Assembly: GCF_000203815.1 (NCBI RefSeq)
Contig: NW_004457624.1
Coordinates: 1,736,001 to 1,800,000 of the forward strand
Source of the DNA: Cavenderia fasciculata
Taxonomy: Eukaryota; Evosea; Eumycetozoa; Acytosteliales; Cavenderiaceae
DNA: 64,000 nt
Direction: 5' to 3'
Shown: one piece after another, positions 1 to 12,203 of the stretch
How the letters are laid out: every line of letters begins with the position of its first letter
Position numbering within the stretch: position 1 is the stretch's first letter
Translations under genes and position numbers: made by a program
The notes under the pieces: generated by a model
Database searches by the model: none
Seen by the model: the letters and a program-made list of their open reading frames with translations, nothing else
Told to the model about the DNA's origin: nothing

Positions 1-2534
1 CTTGAACACGTAAAAGATTGAGAATCATATTATAGGTGAGACGGAATTGTGAATTTAACTTGCTAGGTTGTCCAAGAATCATACTACTGTATGATGAAGA
101 GTCTGGCATGTCTTTCCAAGCAGTAATAATGACTGTACCAACCTTGTCAAGACCACGACGACCTGCACGACCACTCATCTGTGTGTATTCTCCTGGCAGC
201 AAATCTCTGAAATTGATTCCATCATGTTTTCTTGTATGACTATAAACTACAGTCTTGGCTGGCATATTTACACCCATGGCAAATGTTTCCGTAGCAAATA
301 ATACTTTGACCAATGATTTACTGAATAGGATTTCTACGAGTTCTTTTACAATTGGTAAAAGACCACCATGATGAATACCAATACCACGTTCCAAGAAATC
401 TTTGATTTGATGAATTTGTGGAAGATCTTTATCTTCTGGTCTTAATCTTGCCAATGATTCTTCTATAAATATCTTTATAATATTCTTTTCACTATTTGAA
501 GTTAGAACCAAATGACCACCAAGTGATTGAGCATATTCTTGACATTTGTTTTTAGAAAATGAGAATACAATGACTGGTAATTGTTGTTTTTCTTTTAATA
601 ATCCAATTAATCTTGTCCATCCAGTTTTTGATACTGATGCAAATGATGCTTGATTACCATGTTGACCAGTAGTTTTTTTGTTTTTATCATTGTTTTTATC
701 AACTTTGTAAAGAGAATTGTATGCATTACTATAACCTTCCATTAAGAAATTTCTATTACTATCAACAATTTTAAATAAATCATTTGATGGTGTATGAATA
801 AAATGTTCGAGTGGTACCGGTCTTTTTAATGTACCAATAACATAGATTGGCATTTTTTTGGTACGACCAATCCAATCTGCAAATTCCAATGGGTTTGCTA
901 CAGTGGCAGAGAGGAGGATAATTTTGACATGAGCAGGCAACATGATGATAACTTCTTCCCAAACGACACCACGTTCATAATCATTGAGATAATGAACTTC
1001 ATCAAAGATGACCCATTCGATATCACGAATGAGATCTGCACCCTTGTAGAGCATTGATCTGAGAATTTCAGTGGTCAATACCAAACAAGAGCTTGCAGGA
1101 CTGACAGATACATCACCAGTGATCAATCCAACATCACCAAATGTATTTTTAAAGTCTCTAAACTTTTGGTTGCTGAGTGCTTTGATGGGTGATGTGTAGA
1201 TGGCACGTGTCATATTCTTGGCTGCCATGGCAATGGCATATTCGGCAATCACAGTCTTGCCTGCAGATGTATGGGCAGAGATAAATACAGACTCTCCCTT
1301 TTCCATGTGAACAATGGCTTGTTTTTGGAAACTATCCAATTCAAATGGATATACAATCGCTGGATTGGTAATTAATTCTGCAAATGGTGTAAAGATTTCT
1401 TTTGTTTCATGGAATGCCCACATCTTTTGATTTGAAAGTGGATCCTCTTCTTCTTTCTTTTTGAATTTTAATAAAGATGATGATGTAGAAGAATCTATTG
1501 ATATAATTGAATCAATTGAAATTGATGAAGGGGATAAAGTGTTGAGAGTAGAGGAAATATTTTCTTCTTTTTTCATTTCTTTCATTTCTTCCATTTCTTC
1601 CATTTCTTCTTCTTCTTCTTCTTGTTCAATTTCTTCTTCCTCCATTTCTTCTTCTTCTTCTTCCATTTCTTGATTATAGAATAAATTTTCTTCTATTTTT
1701 TCTTTTTCTTTTTCTTTTTCTTCAATTATTATTAAACCTTCAATCATACCAGGAGGTTTGTTTAATAATGAAGAAGGATCTTTCCAGAATGATAACCAAT
1801 CAATATCAATTTCTTCTTTTTCAATATTATTGTTGTTTGTCTTTTTTTGAATATCATCAAGACCACCTGGAAGGAATGGAAAGCTTGAAGCATCACCACG
1901 ATGGAAATCGGTACCATTGTGCTTGTTCCATGCACGCATTAATGAAGTTGAATTGGTTGATGTGATTTGTTGATTTAATGGTACCTCGTGATACTCGGTC
2001 ATTGAGAGTCGGTGATTGACATTGTCGACTCGCAACTCGATGGTTGATGATGGTTCTGACACTTGGATGCCCAATAAATCCTTCCATGCCATGCCTGTAC
2101 AATCAATGGTTCTAGGCCATGAGTTGTTTTGGTAAAACTTGTTGTCTTTGATCAATTCTACATTGATGTATTGTTGAGAAAGTTCTTTTTTAATATCTTG
2201 TTGATTATTTTGTTTTGGTATTGTGACCTATAGAGAAAGAGAGAGAGAGAAATGAAAGAGAAAGGGTAAGTACAAAGTTTACTTTTTGTTTGTTTGTTTG
2301 ATTTCATACATTTGAAGAGATTGGAAAGTTAAATAAAGAGAAATCATTATTATCAAATACTCTTAGATCGGGGATAGAGTTTGGACCACTTGCAGTGATG
2401 TTGGTCTTTAGAGATTTGTCATTGTTGTATACTAGGTGGCTGGGTGTTGATGCTGCAAGTTCACCTGTACTCTCTTTTTCTAATCCTTCTAGTTCTCTTA
2501 GAAAGTCTTGTATGTCTTGTACTGTTGTTGTCAT
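1..2534 (-). CDS. ski2: SKI2-type DExH RNA helicase, 3' end beyond window
   Basis: Superkiller-complex helicase that feeds RNA to the cytoplasmic exosome. The 5' part of the gene is here and the C-terminal half lies left of position 1. Exon 1 is 2310-2534, a short intron spans 2228-2309, and exon 2 runs from 2227 off the edge, phase 0. In order I see an N-terminal SKI2-type region, a very acidic Glu-rich tract (about 1,560-1,690), the Walker A motif AHTSAGKT, the DEVH box, the SAT motif, a RecA2 domain with GIHHGG and the motif VI segment [12 protein letters not shown]. The sequence after DEVH ([13 protein letters not shown]) and the acidic insert fit Ski2/SKIV2L better than Mtr4, but without the arch domain the split from Mtr4 is an inference. 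Confidence 0.9.
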
Positions 2535-3018
2535 TGTTTTTGTCTAAATACAAGATAAAGTATATGATGATAATTAATGATGATCTCTGAGACTTTTGAT
2601 GAAAAAAAAAAATGAAAAAAAAGACTTTCGATGTTCAACAAAAGTATCATTTTAATTTACTTTTTTGTTATTGTTTGTTGTACAGATATATAGAAATTAA
2701 AGAAAGAAAGAAAGAATGGAGAATTTAAATAGAGGTAAATTTATAAAACTATTTTATTTAATACTTGCTTTACCCTTTTTCAACTTGACTTTTGAGATTT
2801 CTTTTTTCTCTTTTCATTATCTACGATTGGGGAGACTCTTGACTCTAACACTTCCACGTGTATCTGTCTATCAAAAGACAGCTTCGCCTCGATGAACTAA
2901 TTTATTCTTCTGTCGGTTCATCGTCGTAATCGATCAAGTTCATCTTCAAGTTCTTGAAGTTTGGAAACCATTTATATAATAATAAAAAACCTTTTCCTAT
3001 CCTTTTTTTTTTATTTAA
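2535..3018. other. Spacer between ski2 start and d2hgdh stop
   Basis: This is the upstream region of ski2 and the 3' flank of d2hgdh, both on the minus strand. Most is very AT-rich, but about 2,805-2,970 is clearly less so. It contains a perfect 6-bp hairpin (CTGTCT/AGACAG, about 2,864-2,882) and a minus-strand 17-codon ORF at 2918-2971 with leucines in heptad spacing, which could be a uORF in a long ski2 leader. No known RNA family was recognised. Confidence 0.5.
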
Positions 3019-4772
3019 TTAATTTGTTGGTAGGACCTTGTAAGGATTTAAAATACCATTTGGATCCATTGAGTTTTTAATTAATTTCATAAGTTGAATG
3101 GAAGCAGGTGATTTGGAGAAATGTAATTGACCAGTCTTCATATATCCAATACCATGTTCGGCAGAGATACTACCCTTTTGTTGACTTGTATATTCATATA
3201 CAAATGGTTCAATATTTGATAAAAATTCTTTACTATATTTTTGTTTGGGTGTCGATATATTTAAATGCAGATTACCATCACCAACATGTCCAAATCCAGT
3301 TACTACTGCCTTGTCTTTTAATTTCTCTCTCATTACCTCAACAATTGAATAAAATGTATCAATTGGTAATGATAAATCATATTTATAAACTGCTCCTGCT
3401 TTTCCCAAAGATTCTGTTATTGTTTCTCTTAATTTCCAAAATTGTGAAATCTATAAAAAAAAAACAAAAATAATTAAATAAATAAATAAATTGATCAATT
3501 TATAATGTTAATTACATTTTTCGTATCAGTAGCCAAAGAACCATCTAAAACCAAATCTTCAGACATTATATTTTCTAAAAATGCATTCAACTTTTCAGCG
3601 TCATGTTGTTCATGAAAACCAGAAGTTTCAATCAATACATAAAATGGTGATTTCTTATCAAATGGTTCTTTTGCTGTTGATTGATGATCCAATACATAAT
3701 CTATACATGGTCTATCCATAAATTCAAATGCTAAATAAAATAAATAAATTAATAATATTTATCTTTTTCTTTTTCTTTTTCTTTTTTGTTTTACCAGAAA
3801 GAATATCACCAAGTTGTTTTTTAGCTTTAATAAGAATTTGTTTAATTTGATTAAAATCATTACAAGCAAGTAGGGCAACATTGACACTAGTTGGTTTTGG
3901 AGGAGTGATGATTGATATTTTTGTAATAACCCCTAGGGTACCTTCTGAACCAATGAAAAGATGTTTTAGATCATAACCAGTATTATCCTTTCTAAGGGTA
4001 CTATTACAATCCATAATGGTACCATCAGCCAAAACAGCTTCTATACCCAATACATTGGAATGCATTGATCCATAACGAAGTAATCTAATACCACCTGCAT
4101 TGGTGGCTGCATTTCCACCAATATGACAACTACCCTTTGCTCCAAGATCCAATGGTACTGTAAATCCCTTTGCATTTAAATAAGATTCCAACGTTTCCAA
4201 TACACATCCAGATTGACATGTTACCACTCCTGTTACATCATCAAATGATTCAATTTGATTCATATTGGTCAATGATAATATAATCTCATCAAATAATGGT
4301 ACACTTCCACCTACTAATCCTGTATTTCCTCCTTGTGGTACAATTGCTAATCTAATAAAAAAAAATAAATAAATAAAAGTATAAAGAGAGAGATTTGATC
4401 TCTTTTTGTTACATACTTTTTTTGATTACAATAACTTAAAATTTTTGATACTTGATCAGTAGTTTTTGGTTTAAGTACAAGTGAACTGTTTCCTTTATAC
4501 TTTTTCATCCAATCTTGATTGAAACCTTCCAATTCATCCTTGTCTGTAATCATTCTACTACTATCATCTCCTCCAAGTATATCTTTAAAATGTTTAATGT
4601 CTTGATTTGTTAATGTTGAAAATTCATCATTTCTTTTAATATTTGACATTGATACAACTTCATCTTTACTAGTAGTATGATATGATGATGATGATGATTG
4701 TTTAATAGAGTTTATAGTATTAATAGTTAATCTATTAATACTATTCTTTTGTAATATTCTTGATATCATCAT
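3019..4772 (-). CDS. d2hgdh: D-2-hydroxyglutarate dehydrogenase (FAD), mitochondrial
   Basis: FAD-linked enzyme that oxidises D-2-hydroxyglutarate to 2-oxoglutarate in mitochondria. Four exons close in frame: 4417-4772, 3795-4351, 3516-3730 and 3019-3450. The product is about 519 aa, near the usual family length. The N-terminus is Ser/Arg-rich and lacks acidic residues, as a mitochondrial presequence would. The FAD-binding PCMH fold shows [11 protein letters not shown] and GGNAATNAGG, then [10 protein letters not shown]. The C-terminal FAD-oxidase fold shows [11 protein letters not shown] (metal-binding His) and EHGIG. D-lactate dehydrogenase (LDHD) is the main alternative; length and motif wording favour D2HGDH. 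Confidence 0.88.
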
Positions 4773-4934
4773 TGTTACAATATAGATATAAAAAAATGAA
4801 CGTCATTATAATTTCATTCGGGTGTAGGGATCATTGGGATCTTTTGTTTTTTTTTTTTTTTAGATTAAAATATATTTTACTTTATTAAATCTTTCTATTA
4901 TTATCGGTTTGGTTAGTAATTATTATTATTATTA

Positions 4935-7025
4935 TTATATTTGATTATTTTTTTTTAATGATATTAAAGGTGGAGAATTATTTAAACTACCATTATTACT
5001 ATTATTTTGATTTTGATTATCTTTTTGATTATTTACACTATTTAATTTAAAAGTTTGATTATTAATTGCAGAAGCAATTTCAGCTGTTATTAATTGACTT
5101 TTACTTGGAGTTCTTTTTGCATCCTTTTTAAAAGGTTTACTACCATTTTCAATTACAAGTGGTGGTGTAATATTTCCACCATTATTACCATTACTATTAA
5201 CAAAACCACTTAGGTCACTTGATGACATTGTATCTCTTTTCTTTTCCTTTTCCTTTTTAATTTTTTCTTTTTCCTTTTCTTTTTCTTTTTCTAATTTTTC
5301 CAACTTTTTCTTTTCTTCCTTTTCTCTTTTCTTTTGTATCTCTTGTGATTTTTTTGGTAGGTGAATGAGAGTATCTCGAGTTAATCTTCGTTCGAGGAAT
5401 CTAGGTATCTCTGGGAATACATAAAAGTATTCAGTTTCGATTTGATCTCTCATAATATTTCTTAAATGTGTCACTTCTTCAGAGATGTTTTGTAGTTTGA
5501 TTGAACCAGTTGATGGACTAATATTGATGGTACTATCTACAATGTTGATATAGTGCATTGATGATAGTAGGATTTCTTTGTATTTCTTTTCACCTTCTTC
5601 TAGTCGGTCTGCTTGCTCGGTCGTTGTTTTTTCCAACTCTTGTATTCTTTTTTTCATTTCCTCTTTTTCACTTGTTAACTTTTTAATCAATTCTTGTTGG
5701 TCTTGTTGTTGTTGCATTTGTTGCATTTGTTGTTGAAATTGTTGTTTATTCGATACTACCACTGTCCCAGTCTTATCGTCTAGTTCATTAAATATACTAG
5801 ATGATGATGATGATGCTGACAATGATCCGATATCATCAGACGACAAAATAGGATGATTATCCTTTTCAATATTAAATTGATGTAATTGTTTTGAAAGATT
5901 ATCTATAATATTTGAACTTCGGAAATTATTACTACTATTGGTATGAGACAACGATCTTTGTTGATGTTGAGCTATTCTACAATTAACAATCCATTCATGA
6001 TTCAATAGTTCTTTGGCATCGGCACGTTCATCTACCGATTTAACAAAACAACGTGTTAGAAATGATGCCAATTGAGCTGATATATTTTTGGGAAAGGGTG
6101 GACGTTCATCTTGAACGATACGAAACATGGCAGCCATTGGATTATGGTTGAAATAGGGTGGTGAACCAGTCAGTAATTCGATAATCGTACATCCAACCGA
6201 CCAAATATCAGATACTGTACAATGTCCTGAAATGTCAATCACTTCGGGTGCCATCCAATAGGGTGTTCCAACTACACTGTATCTTTTGTCAGCCATTTCA
6301 CCCAATTCAGCTGCAACGTTGAAATCGGCCAACTTTGCATCACCAATCTTATTGATCAGTATATTGGCAGCTTTGATATCACGATGAATAATATTTTCAC
6401 TGTGCAAGTAAACCAAACCTCTCAATACCTGTTCAATATAGGTACTGATCAATGCCTCTGGAAATGTTCCAAAATGATCCAATATACTAGCCAATGATCC
6501 ATTCTCCATAAATTCCAAAAATAAATAAATATAACTATCATTTTCATCTTTACCAAGTACTTTAACTACATTATCATGATTTAATCTTTGTAATAATTCT
6601 AATTCAGTCTGAAACATAAAATAAATAAATAAATTAAATATCATGTAGAGATTGTTTCTTCTTCTTTTTTTACTTACCATAACACTTGATAATTGATCTT
6701 TTGATATTTTAGACTTTTCAAATCTTTTAATGGCAACAAAATCACCAGTCAAACTATTGAGACCTTTGAATACACATGCAAAGCCACCTTTGCCCAACAT
6801 TTCACCAATTGCATAGGGACCAATAAGTTGTTTTGCAACAGTCATTGATTCTCTTGCTTTTTCACCTCTCATACCATTCAATGGTGGTAGATTAGATGGA
6901 GATGGTGCATGAGATGATGATGAAGATTCATCTCTACCTGGTGCTGCTATATTATTATCATCATCTAATGATAATTGTTCCAATTCACTTTTATCTAACC
7001 TATTAACTAATTTTCTTGTAACCAT
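4935..7025 (-). CDS. Cdc7/SepA-like STE-group Ser/Thr protein kinase
   Basis: Kinase of the fission-yeast Cdc7 / Dictyostelium SepA / plant MAP3K-epsilon clade, which acts in septation and cytokinesis. The kinase domain is near the N-terminus: glycine loop GKGGFACVFKG, VAIKRF lysine, HRDIKAANIL catalytic loop, GTPYWMAPEV activation segment and SDIWSVGC. The DFG motif reads DFN, so the magnesium-binding Asp stays but Gly is replaced. A Q-rich stretch, a coiled coil and a Lys/Glu-rich tail follow. A GT-AG intron at 6609-6677 is 69 bp with no stop, so the frame reads through it; spliced length is 673 aa. It is shorter than I expect for SepA, so a paralogue is possible. Confidence 0.8.
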   Translation of the reverse strand: MVTRKLVNRLDKSELEQLSLDDDNNIAAPGRDESSSSSHAPSPSNLPPLNGMRGEKARESMTVAKQLIGPYAIGEMLGKGGFACVFKGLNSLTGDFVAIKRFEKSKISKDQLSSVMVSKKRRRNNLYMIFNLFIYFMFQTELELLQRLNHDNVVKVLGKDENDSYIYLFLEFMENGSLASILDHFGTFPEALISTYIEQVLRGLVYLHSENIIHRDIKAANILINKIGDAKLADFNVAAELGEMADKRYSVVGTPYWMAPEVIDISGHCTVSDIWSVGCTIIELLTGSPPYFNHNPMAAMFRIVQDERPPFPKNISAQLASFLTRCFVKSVDERADAKELLNHEWIVNCRIAQHQQRSLSHTNSSNNFRSSNIIDNLSKQLHQFNIEKDNHPILSSDDIGSLSASSSSSSIFNELDDKTGTVVVSNKQQFQQQMQQMQQQQDQQELIKKLTSEKEEMKKRIQELEKTTTEQADRLEEGEKKYKEILLSSMHYINIVDSTINISPSTGSIKLQNISEEVTHLRNIMRDQIETEYFYVFPEIPRFLERRLTRDTLIHLPKKSQEIQKKREKEEKKKLEKLEKEKEKEKEKIKKEKEKKRDTMSSSDLSGFVNSNGNNGGNITPPLVIENGSKPFKKDAKRTPSKSQLITAEIASAINNQTFKLNSVNNQKDNQNQNNSNNGSLNNSPPLISLKKNNQI

Positions 7026-7682
7026 ATCGTAGTAAATAAATAAATTTTAAATATTATTAAATATTATTATTTAGAATTGTACAATTCTATCTATATATAA
7101 ACAAAAATGAAAATGTAATATTAAATGTGGAGGGGATGTAATATTGATTAAATGTGTTGTTGATATTCTTTCTCTCTCTCTTTCCTTTTATGTGTTTTTT
7201 TTAGATCAAATGGAGGAGGGAAGATATAAATAAGAAGGGGGTAAGAGTAGGAGGTGTTGTTTTGACTGAGAGAGTGTTTATAACTGGAGCAACAACGTTC
7301 TACTTTAAAAATGAAATTAAAAATAAGAGGTATATATTTAATGTGTGTGTGTGTGTGTCTGTGTAATTTGATTGATGTGGATGACGGCAAATGATGATCC
7401 TTGATCGATAAAGAGGTAAGGGTTTAACGATCACCGTTGTTTGTTTGTTTGATGAAAAAAATAACAACAATAAAACGACACATTGTGTTTAGTAACCGAT
7501 TCAAGGAATGAAATACAAAGGGGCTGAGCCCTTGTGAAAATTTTAAAAAAATAAAATTCTGAACAAAACGATGCCATGCCGTCATTCTACCACCACAATC
7601 TGAGATTTCATATCCATATCTCAGATTGAGGTTTTTTTGGGTTTGGGATCGACCCATCTATAGATGGTTTATTATATCTTTT
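7026..7682. other. Spacer upstream of the kinase gene
   Basis: Spacer of about 650 bp between two minus-strand genes. It holds a short GT run near 7,346-7,358, CT-rich stretches, and one stem-loop at 7597-7627 with 10-bp perfect arms (AATCTGAGAT / ATCTCAGATT) and an 11-nt loop, lying about 55 bp beyond the AP-4 mu stop. No gene was recognised; open frames here have no protein-like composition. Confidence 0.5.
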
Positions 7683-9284
7683 TTAAGTTCTACAAACATA
7701 ACTTTTAGTTTCTGTAATATAACGAACCCATCTAATTGGGGGGACACGACCTTGAATAGTCATTGCTTTGATTTGGATATTTGAACAATTAAAATTGGGA
7801 ATGTCAAAATCAAGACTGATCGGGCCGGTTTCTTTTCGATTGGAAATCTCTGATGACGATGAATCAACCGTCAATGATGCCCTTAGTACATGTTCAGCAC
7901 TTCCATTCATTCTTTTAATTGTCCATTGTAATATTTTTTCATTTCCTTTATATTCTGCATTTAATGCTGATGTTGTAGTTGATTGACATCTAAAAAGATA
8001 GGTAAATAAATATTTTATATTTGATATTTCTCTTTCTTTCTTTTTCCTTTACATACGAAAGAGTTGATTTTGGTAAAGGAATTGTAATAATAATAGTATT
8101 TGAATGTACATGAGCTGAAAAGTTTGAACGTAAACGAATGACGATATCCATTTTACTTTTTGATGGTGTTTCGATATGTGTATTTACCATAAATGGTAGA
8201 TAGGTACTTTGAGAGATACGATATTTGAATAGAGTAAATTCACCTTGAGGAGGTTTAAAGGTCATTACATTGGTTTCATCTTTGATGCCTTCAGGAGCAC
8301 ATTCATGGAAATTACAATCATCCACTATAACACCTGTATGTCCAGCCGCTCGATGATGTGATCCAATCTTTAAAACTTGATTAAATCCCATCGATACAAC
8401 AGGATTTCCTTTTAAATAACTTTTCATTACAATACTACCACTTATTTCATTTCTAATCACATTTCCATTCGATGCAAGCAATATTGTTATATGTTCCCAA
8501 AGATCAACATATATTTCATTTGAATCTGCTTGTGTTTCAATTTGTGATGGTTGATGAATTGGTCTTATAGCTGTTTTTTGTGGTACCGTCTTTTTTGTTG
8601 CTGTATTCTAATAGAAAAAGGAATAACGATTAGAATCATAACTCTAACAAGTATATATCTTTTACTTTACAATTAAATTATCAATAATTGAATCTTGTTG
8701 ATTTAATTGAATAGTATGAGGAGGAGTAAAAACAAATGCTTTGAGAGTTTCTGTTGAAGTACTTTGTGGATGACCAAAGTCCATAATCTCATCCAATAGT
8801 TCATAGATGAGTGTAAAGTTGAATCTAATGGCTTCTTCAGTCAATGATGCAGTATAATCTTGAATAATCTTTGATATTCTATTCAATAGTTCAAATGCCA
8901 AAGATGGTGATACCAAAGACATTGTAGTAAATACAAAATACATTTCTCTTTTTTTAATATAAATATAATTAATTCCTTCCAAGTTCTTAAAAAGAGAGAG
9001 AAATAAATAGTTAGAGAGAAAAGATCAGGTTTCTCTACAAAAAAGTTAGAGCGAGTGATAGGGCAACATACAAAACAAGGTTCAACATCTGATTTTAAAG
9101 ATAATAAATGTCTAAAGAATAAATCAGGTGTATTTCTATTTAAATCATGTCTATCTGCAGAGAGATATGAAATGATGATTGATTAGTTTTATACTAAAAG
9201 AACTACTAATTATCTGAATAACATACATTCTTTAAAGATAATAGTATCACCTTTATAATTTAATATAAATAATTGACTAAACAT
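7683..9284 (-). CDS. apm4: AP-4 complex mu subunit (medium-chain adaptin)
   Basis: Mu subunit of an adaptor complex that sorts cargo with tyrosine-type signals at the trans-Golgi/endosome. Five exons close in frame: 9227-9284, 9072-9154, 8671-8985, 8057-8607 and 7683-7989, giving 437 aa, the normal mu length. The N-terminus MFSQLFILNYKGDTIIFKE is the longin domain; the C-terminal mu-homology domain ends SFV-rich with IRWVRYITETKSYVCRT. The linker wording FGHPQSTSTETLKAFVF matches AP-4 mu (QTTSTEML in human) rather than AP-1/2/3. Which AP class is an inference from this linker. Confidence 0.85.
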
Positions 9285-9434
9285 TCTATATTTCTCTCTA
9301 TCTATCTATCTATCTAATCAATGAATGACAATGAAACACATGACATCATCTAAAACACTCTAGAGTGCAAACGAAAATTAAATTTTTTTAAAAGATATTT
9401 TTATATGATTTGATATTGTTATTTATTAATTTAT

Positions 9435-12203
9435 TTAATAAGAATTATCAATTTCTTCTTCAACTATATGAGCATGTTTTCTTTCTTCTTCAGATACAGC
9501 TTGAAGATCCAATTTGGTGAGTTGAGGGAATCTACTGATGACATAGATACGATAGTTGTAGTGGTGATGTGGCGCTTTGAATGGACATGGATATTCTTCA
9601 TTGTCTGATAGATTGAGTACTTGTAGGTAGGGAATCGATTGTAACAATCTATCGATAAACAATCCAACTCTTGGAAAGTTTATAAGATTGTTTGAAAGAT
9701 CCAAGTTTTGAAGTTCTGGCAACACTGGGAATATTGCATGTTCTGTTAATTGATTTGATGATAATACTAATGATTCTAATCTATAAAATCCTGAAATAAA
9801 ATCAATATTCCTAAAAATAACAAAAAAGTTAGAGACATTTCTTTTTCTTTTTTTTTTTGTTTCTTCTTTTTCTTACGTTAAAGCATTATTTGATAAATCT
9901 AAATGTTTAACAGAATGACGAAATTTTGGAATGATTTGAAGTGTTTGAGAAAGTTTACAACGATCGAAAGCAATTTTTAATTTACCACGATGATCACTTG
10001 GTGTAAATGAAAATATGACAGAAGAGGTTTGTTCTATTATATTTTTGGAGCCATTTTGTTTACATACGATATGGAAATGAGTAATGGCTGCTTCACCCCA
10101 AATAGGTGAATGAAATTCCAATACACCAGGGGCAATAGCAAGAGCTAAAATTTCAATGCCACCTTCAAATACTGCCCAAAACGAATAATACAATGGTGAT
10201 ACTTTGGCATTTTTCGAAAAACATGTAAATCCATTCACCAAACAAATAATCTTTGTTTGTTCCAATGATGGTGATGTATCTGGACTATATGATGATATAT
10301 TTGGACTATTTGGATTATTATTGTTGTTTGGTAATAAAACAGATTGATTGGTAGAACCAATAGGGGGTGTTGATGAATTGGGTGAAGAACCAAGTAAATT
10401 AAAATCATTTGATGATAATTCATTCTTTTTTGATTCCAATGTTGCGTTTGCTTGTAATGATGATGATGGTGGTGGTGATGATTCATTTTTAGTTGTTGTT
10501 GTAGTTGTAGTTGTAGTAGTAGTAGAAGAGGTGGTATTTTCAAAATCCAAAGCTAAATTATTAATATTACTTGAAAATGGATGACGATGTCCAAGATGTG
10601 ATGATGTTGTTGGTGTATCAAGCGTAGTTGTAGTAGTAGAATTACTATTATTATTACTATTACTATTATTATTATTATTATTATGTAATGGTGAATTACT
10701 ACTACTTTGATTAAATAATTGATTAATTGCAGATTGATCCAATTGACCATGAACATTGATAATGGTAGAATCATTGTTTGACCAATGATCAGTAAAATCT
10801 AGGAAATAATTATCATCCAAATCACTTGATAGATCACTATTTGAAACTCCTCCTCCACCACCACTATTATTACCAGTCAGGGATGATAATAAACCAGCAG
10901 TAGCTGAATGATGAGAATAATCTTGTTGTGAAATATAATTTTGTTGATTCAATGTTTGATTTAATAGTTCCATATTGGTAATACCATTACTACTATTTTG
11001 TAAAGACACTGATGGTGATGTTGAATTGGGATCATCCTTTTTCTTTTTCTTGAATAAATTCAATATTGAACTTGATGTAAGAGATGGTAATAAAAATGAC
11101 AACTCTCTTTTCTTTTCATTGTTTACATGAATAATTTGTTCTTCTGGCGGTTGTTGAATTGTTGTTGTTGTAGTTTGAAGTAAATGTTGATTAAATGTTG
11201 AAGTTTCTAATAAATGTTGATTATTTTGATTATTTTGATTATTTACAATATTGTTTGTAGTAGTAGTAGTAGAGGTTAGATGATCATTATCATTTTCTTC
11301 AGTTGGACGAGTTAGATAATGTACCAACATTGGAAAATCTTGAATGAATAGTTTTTCGTTTCCACCGTCTTTGCCCTCTTTACGAACCAATTTGTATTCA
11401 AACTTTTTCCAAACAATCTGGTTGTTGCAAATACCATTGTAGGTTTGACGACGCATCACGTGCTCTCCAGTATCCCTCTTGTGTGTTTTTAATTTATACG
11501 CTCTATCGTCGGTGATTACAATCATACGAACATTTGATTTTGTCTTTACCCATTTAATCCCATCATTTAAATAATAATCTTTTGCATTCTTATCAAATAA
11601 ATAAAGATATCCTTTTGTTTGTTGATTTGATAAAGATGATAAAGTAGATGAAGTAGATGAAGAGGAATTGGTTGGTTGATCATTATGATGATGATGATGA
11701 TGATTATTTTCTTTTTTAGTAGTTGTTGTTGTATGATTACTATTACCATTCATTAAAAGTGAAGATTGAAGTGTAAATGGTGAAGGTGTCATTGTTGCAA
11801 TTGATGATAATGGTGTTGTTGGTGTTGATGATGATGTAGTAGTTGTAGAAGTATTAGTTGTACCGCCGTTATTATTACCAATACTTAAAACACAAGAGTT
11901 TGGATTATGAGGTATTAAAGAAATCATAGTTGATGGAGGAGACCTAAGTACACTGTGAAACAATGGGAATAGAGATGCTCTAATTTCCTTGTCCAACAAT
12001 GATTGTTCGAATTGGTTCATATCCAATGCCAACGTCTTTCCCAACTCTGATTGTTTTGCCAATTCCTTTACATTGATTCCGATGGTTGGAGTTGTTGCAG
12101 TGGTAGGTGTTCCATTGTTACTATGATTGCTACCACTGCTACCACCACCATTGCTATTATTATAATAAGATCCTACCTTACTATTGACGAATAGGTTCAT
12201 CAT
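9435..12203 (-). CDS. CAMTA-like CG-1 + TIG protein with C-terminal leucine-rich repeats
   Basis: Two exons, 9877-12203 and 9435-9810, joined in frame, 900 aa. Long Asn/Thr/Ser/His homopolymers separate the folded parts. At about residues 196-296 I read a CG-1-like DNA-binding domain: KGYLYLFDKN, an aromatic-rich NDGIKWVKTKS segment, KLKTHKR, MRRQTY and finally FPMLVHYL. These align in order and spacing with the CAMTA CG-1 domain. At about 663-732 a TIG/IPT-like domain follows (FEGGIEIL, APGVLEFHSPIW, SSVIFSFTP). Where CAMTAs carry ankyrin repeats, this protein has leucine-rich repeats (HLDLSNNALT, NLDLSNNLINF, VLNLSDNEEY, KLDLQAV). Predicted nuclear, possibly a transcription regulator. Domain calls are by eye. 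Confidence 0.7.
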
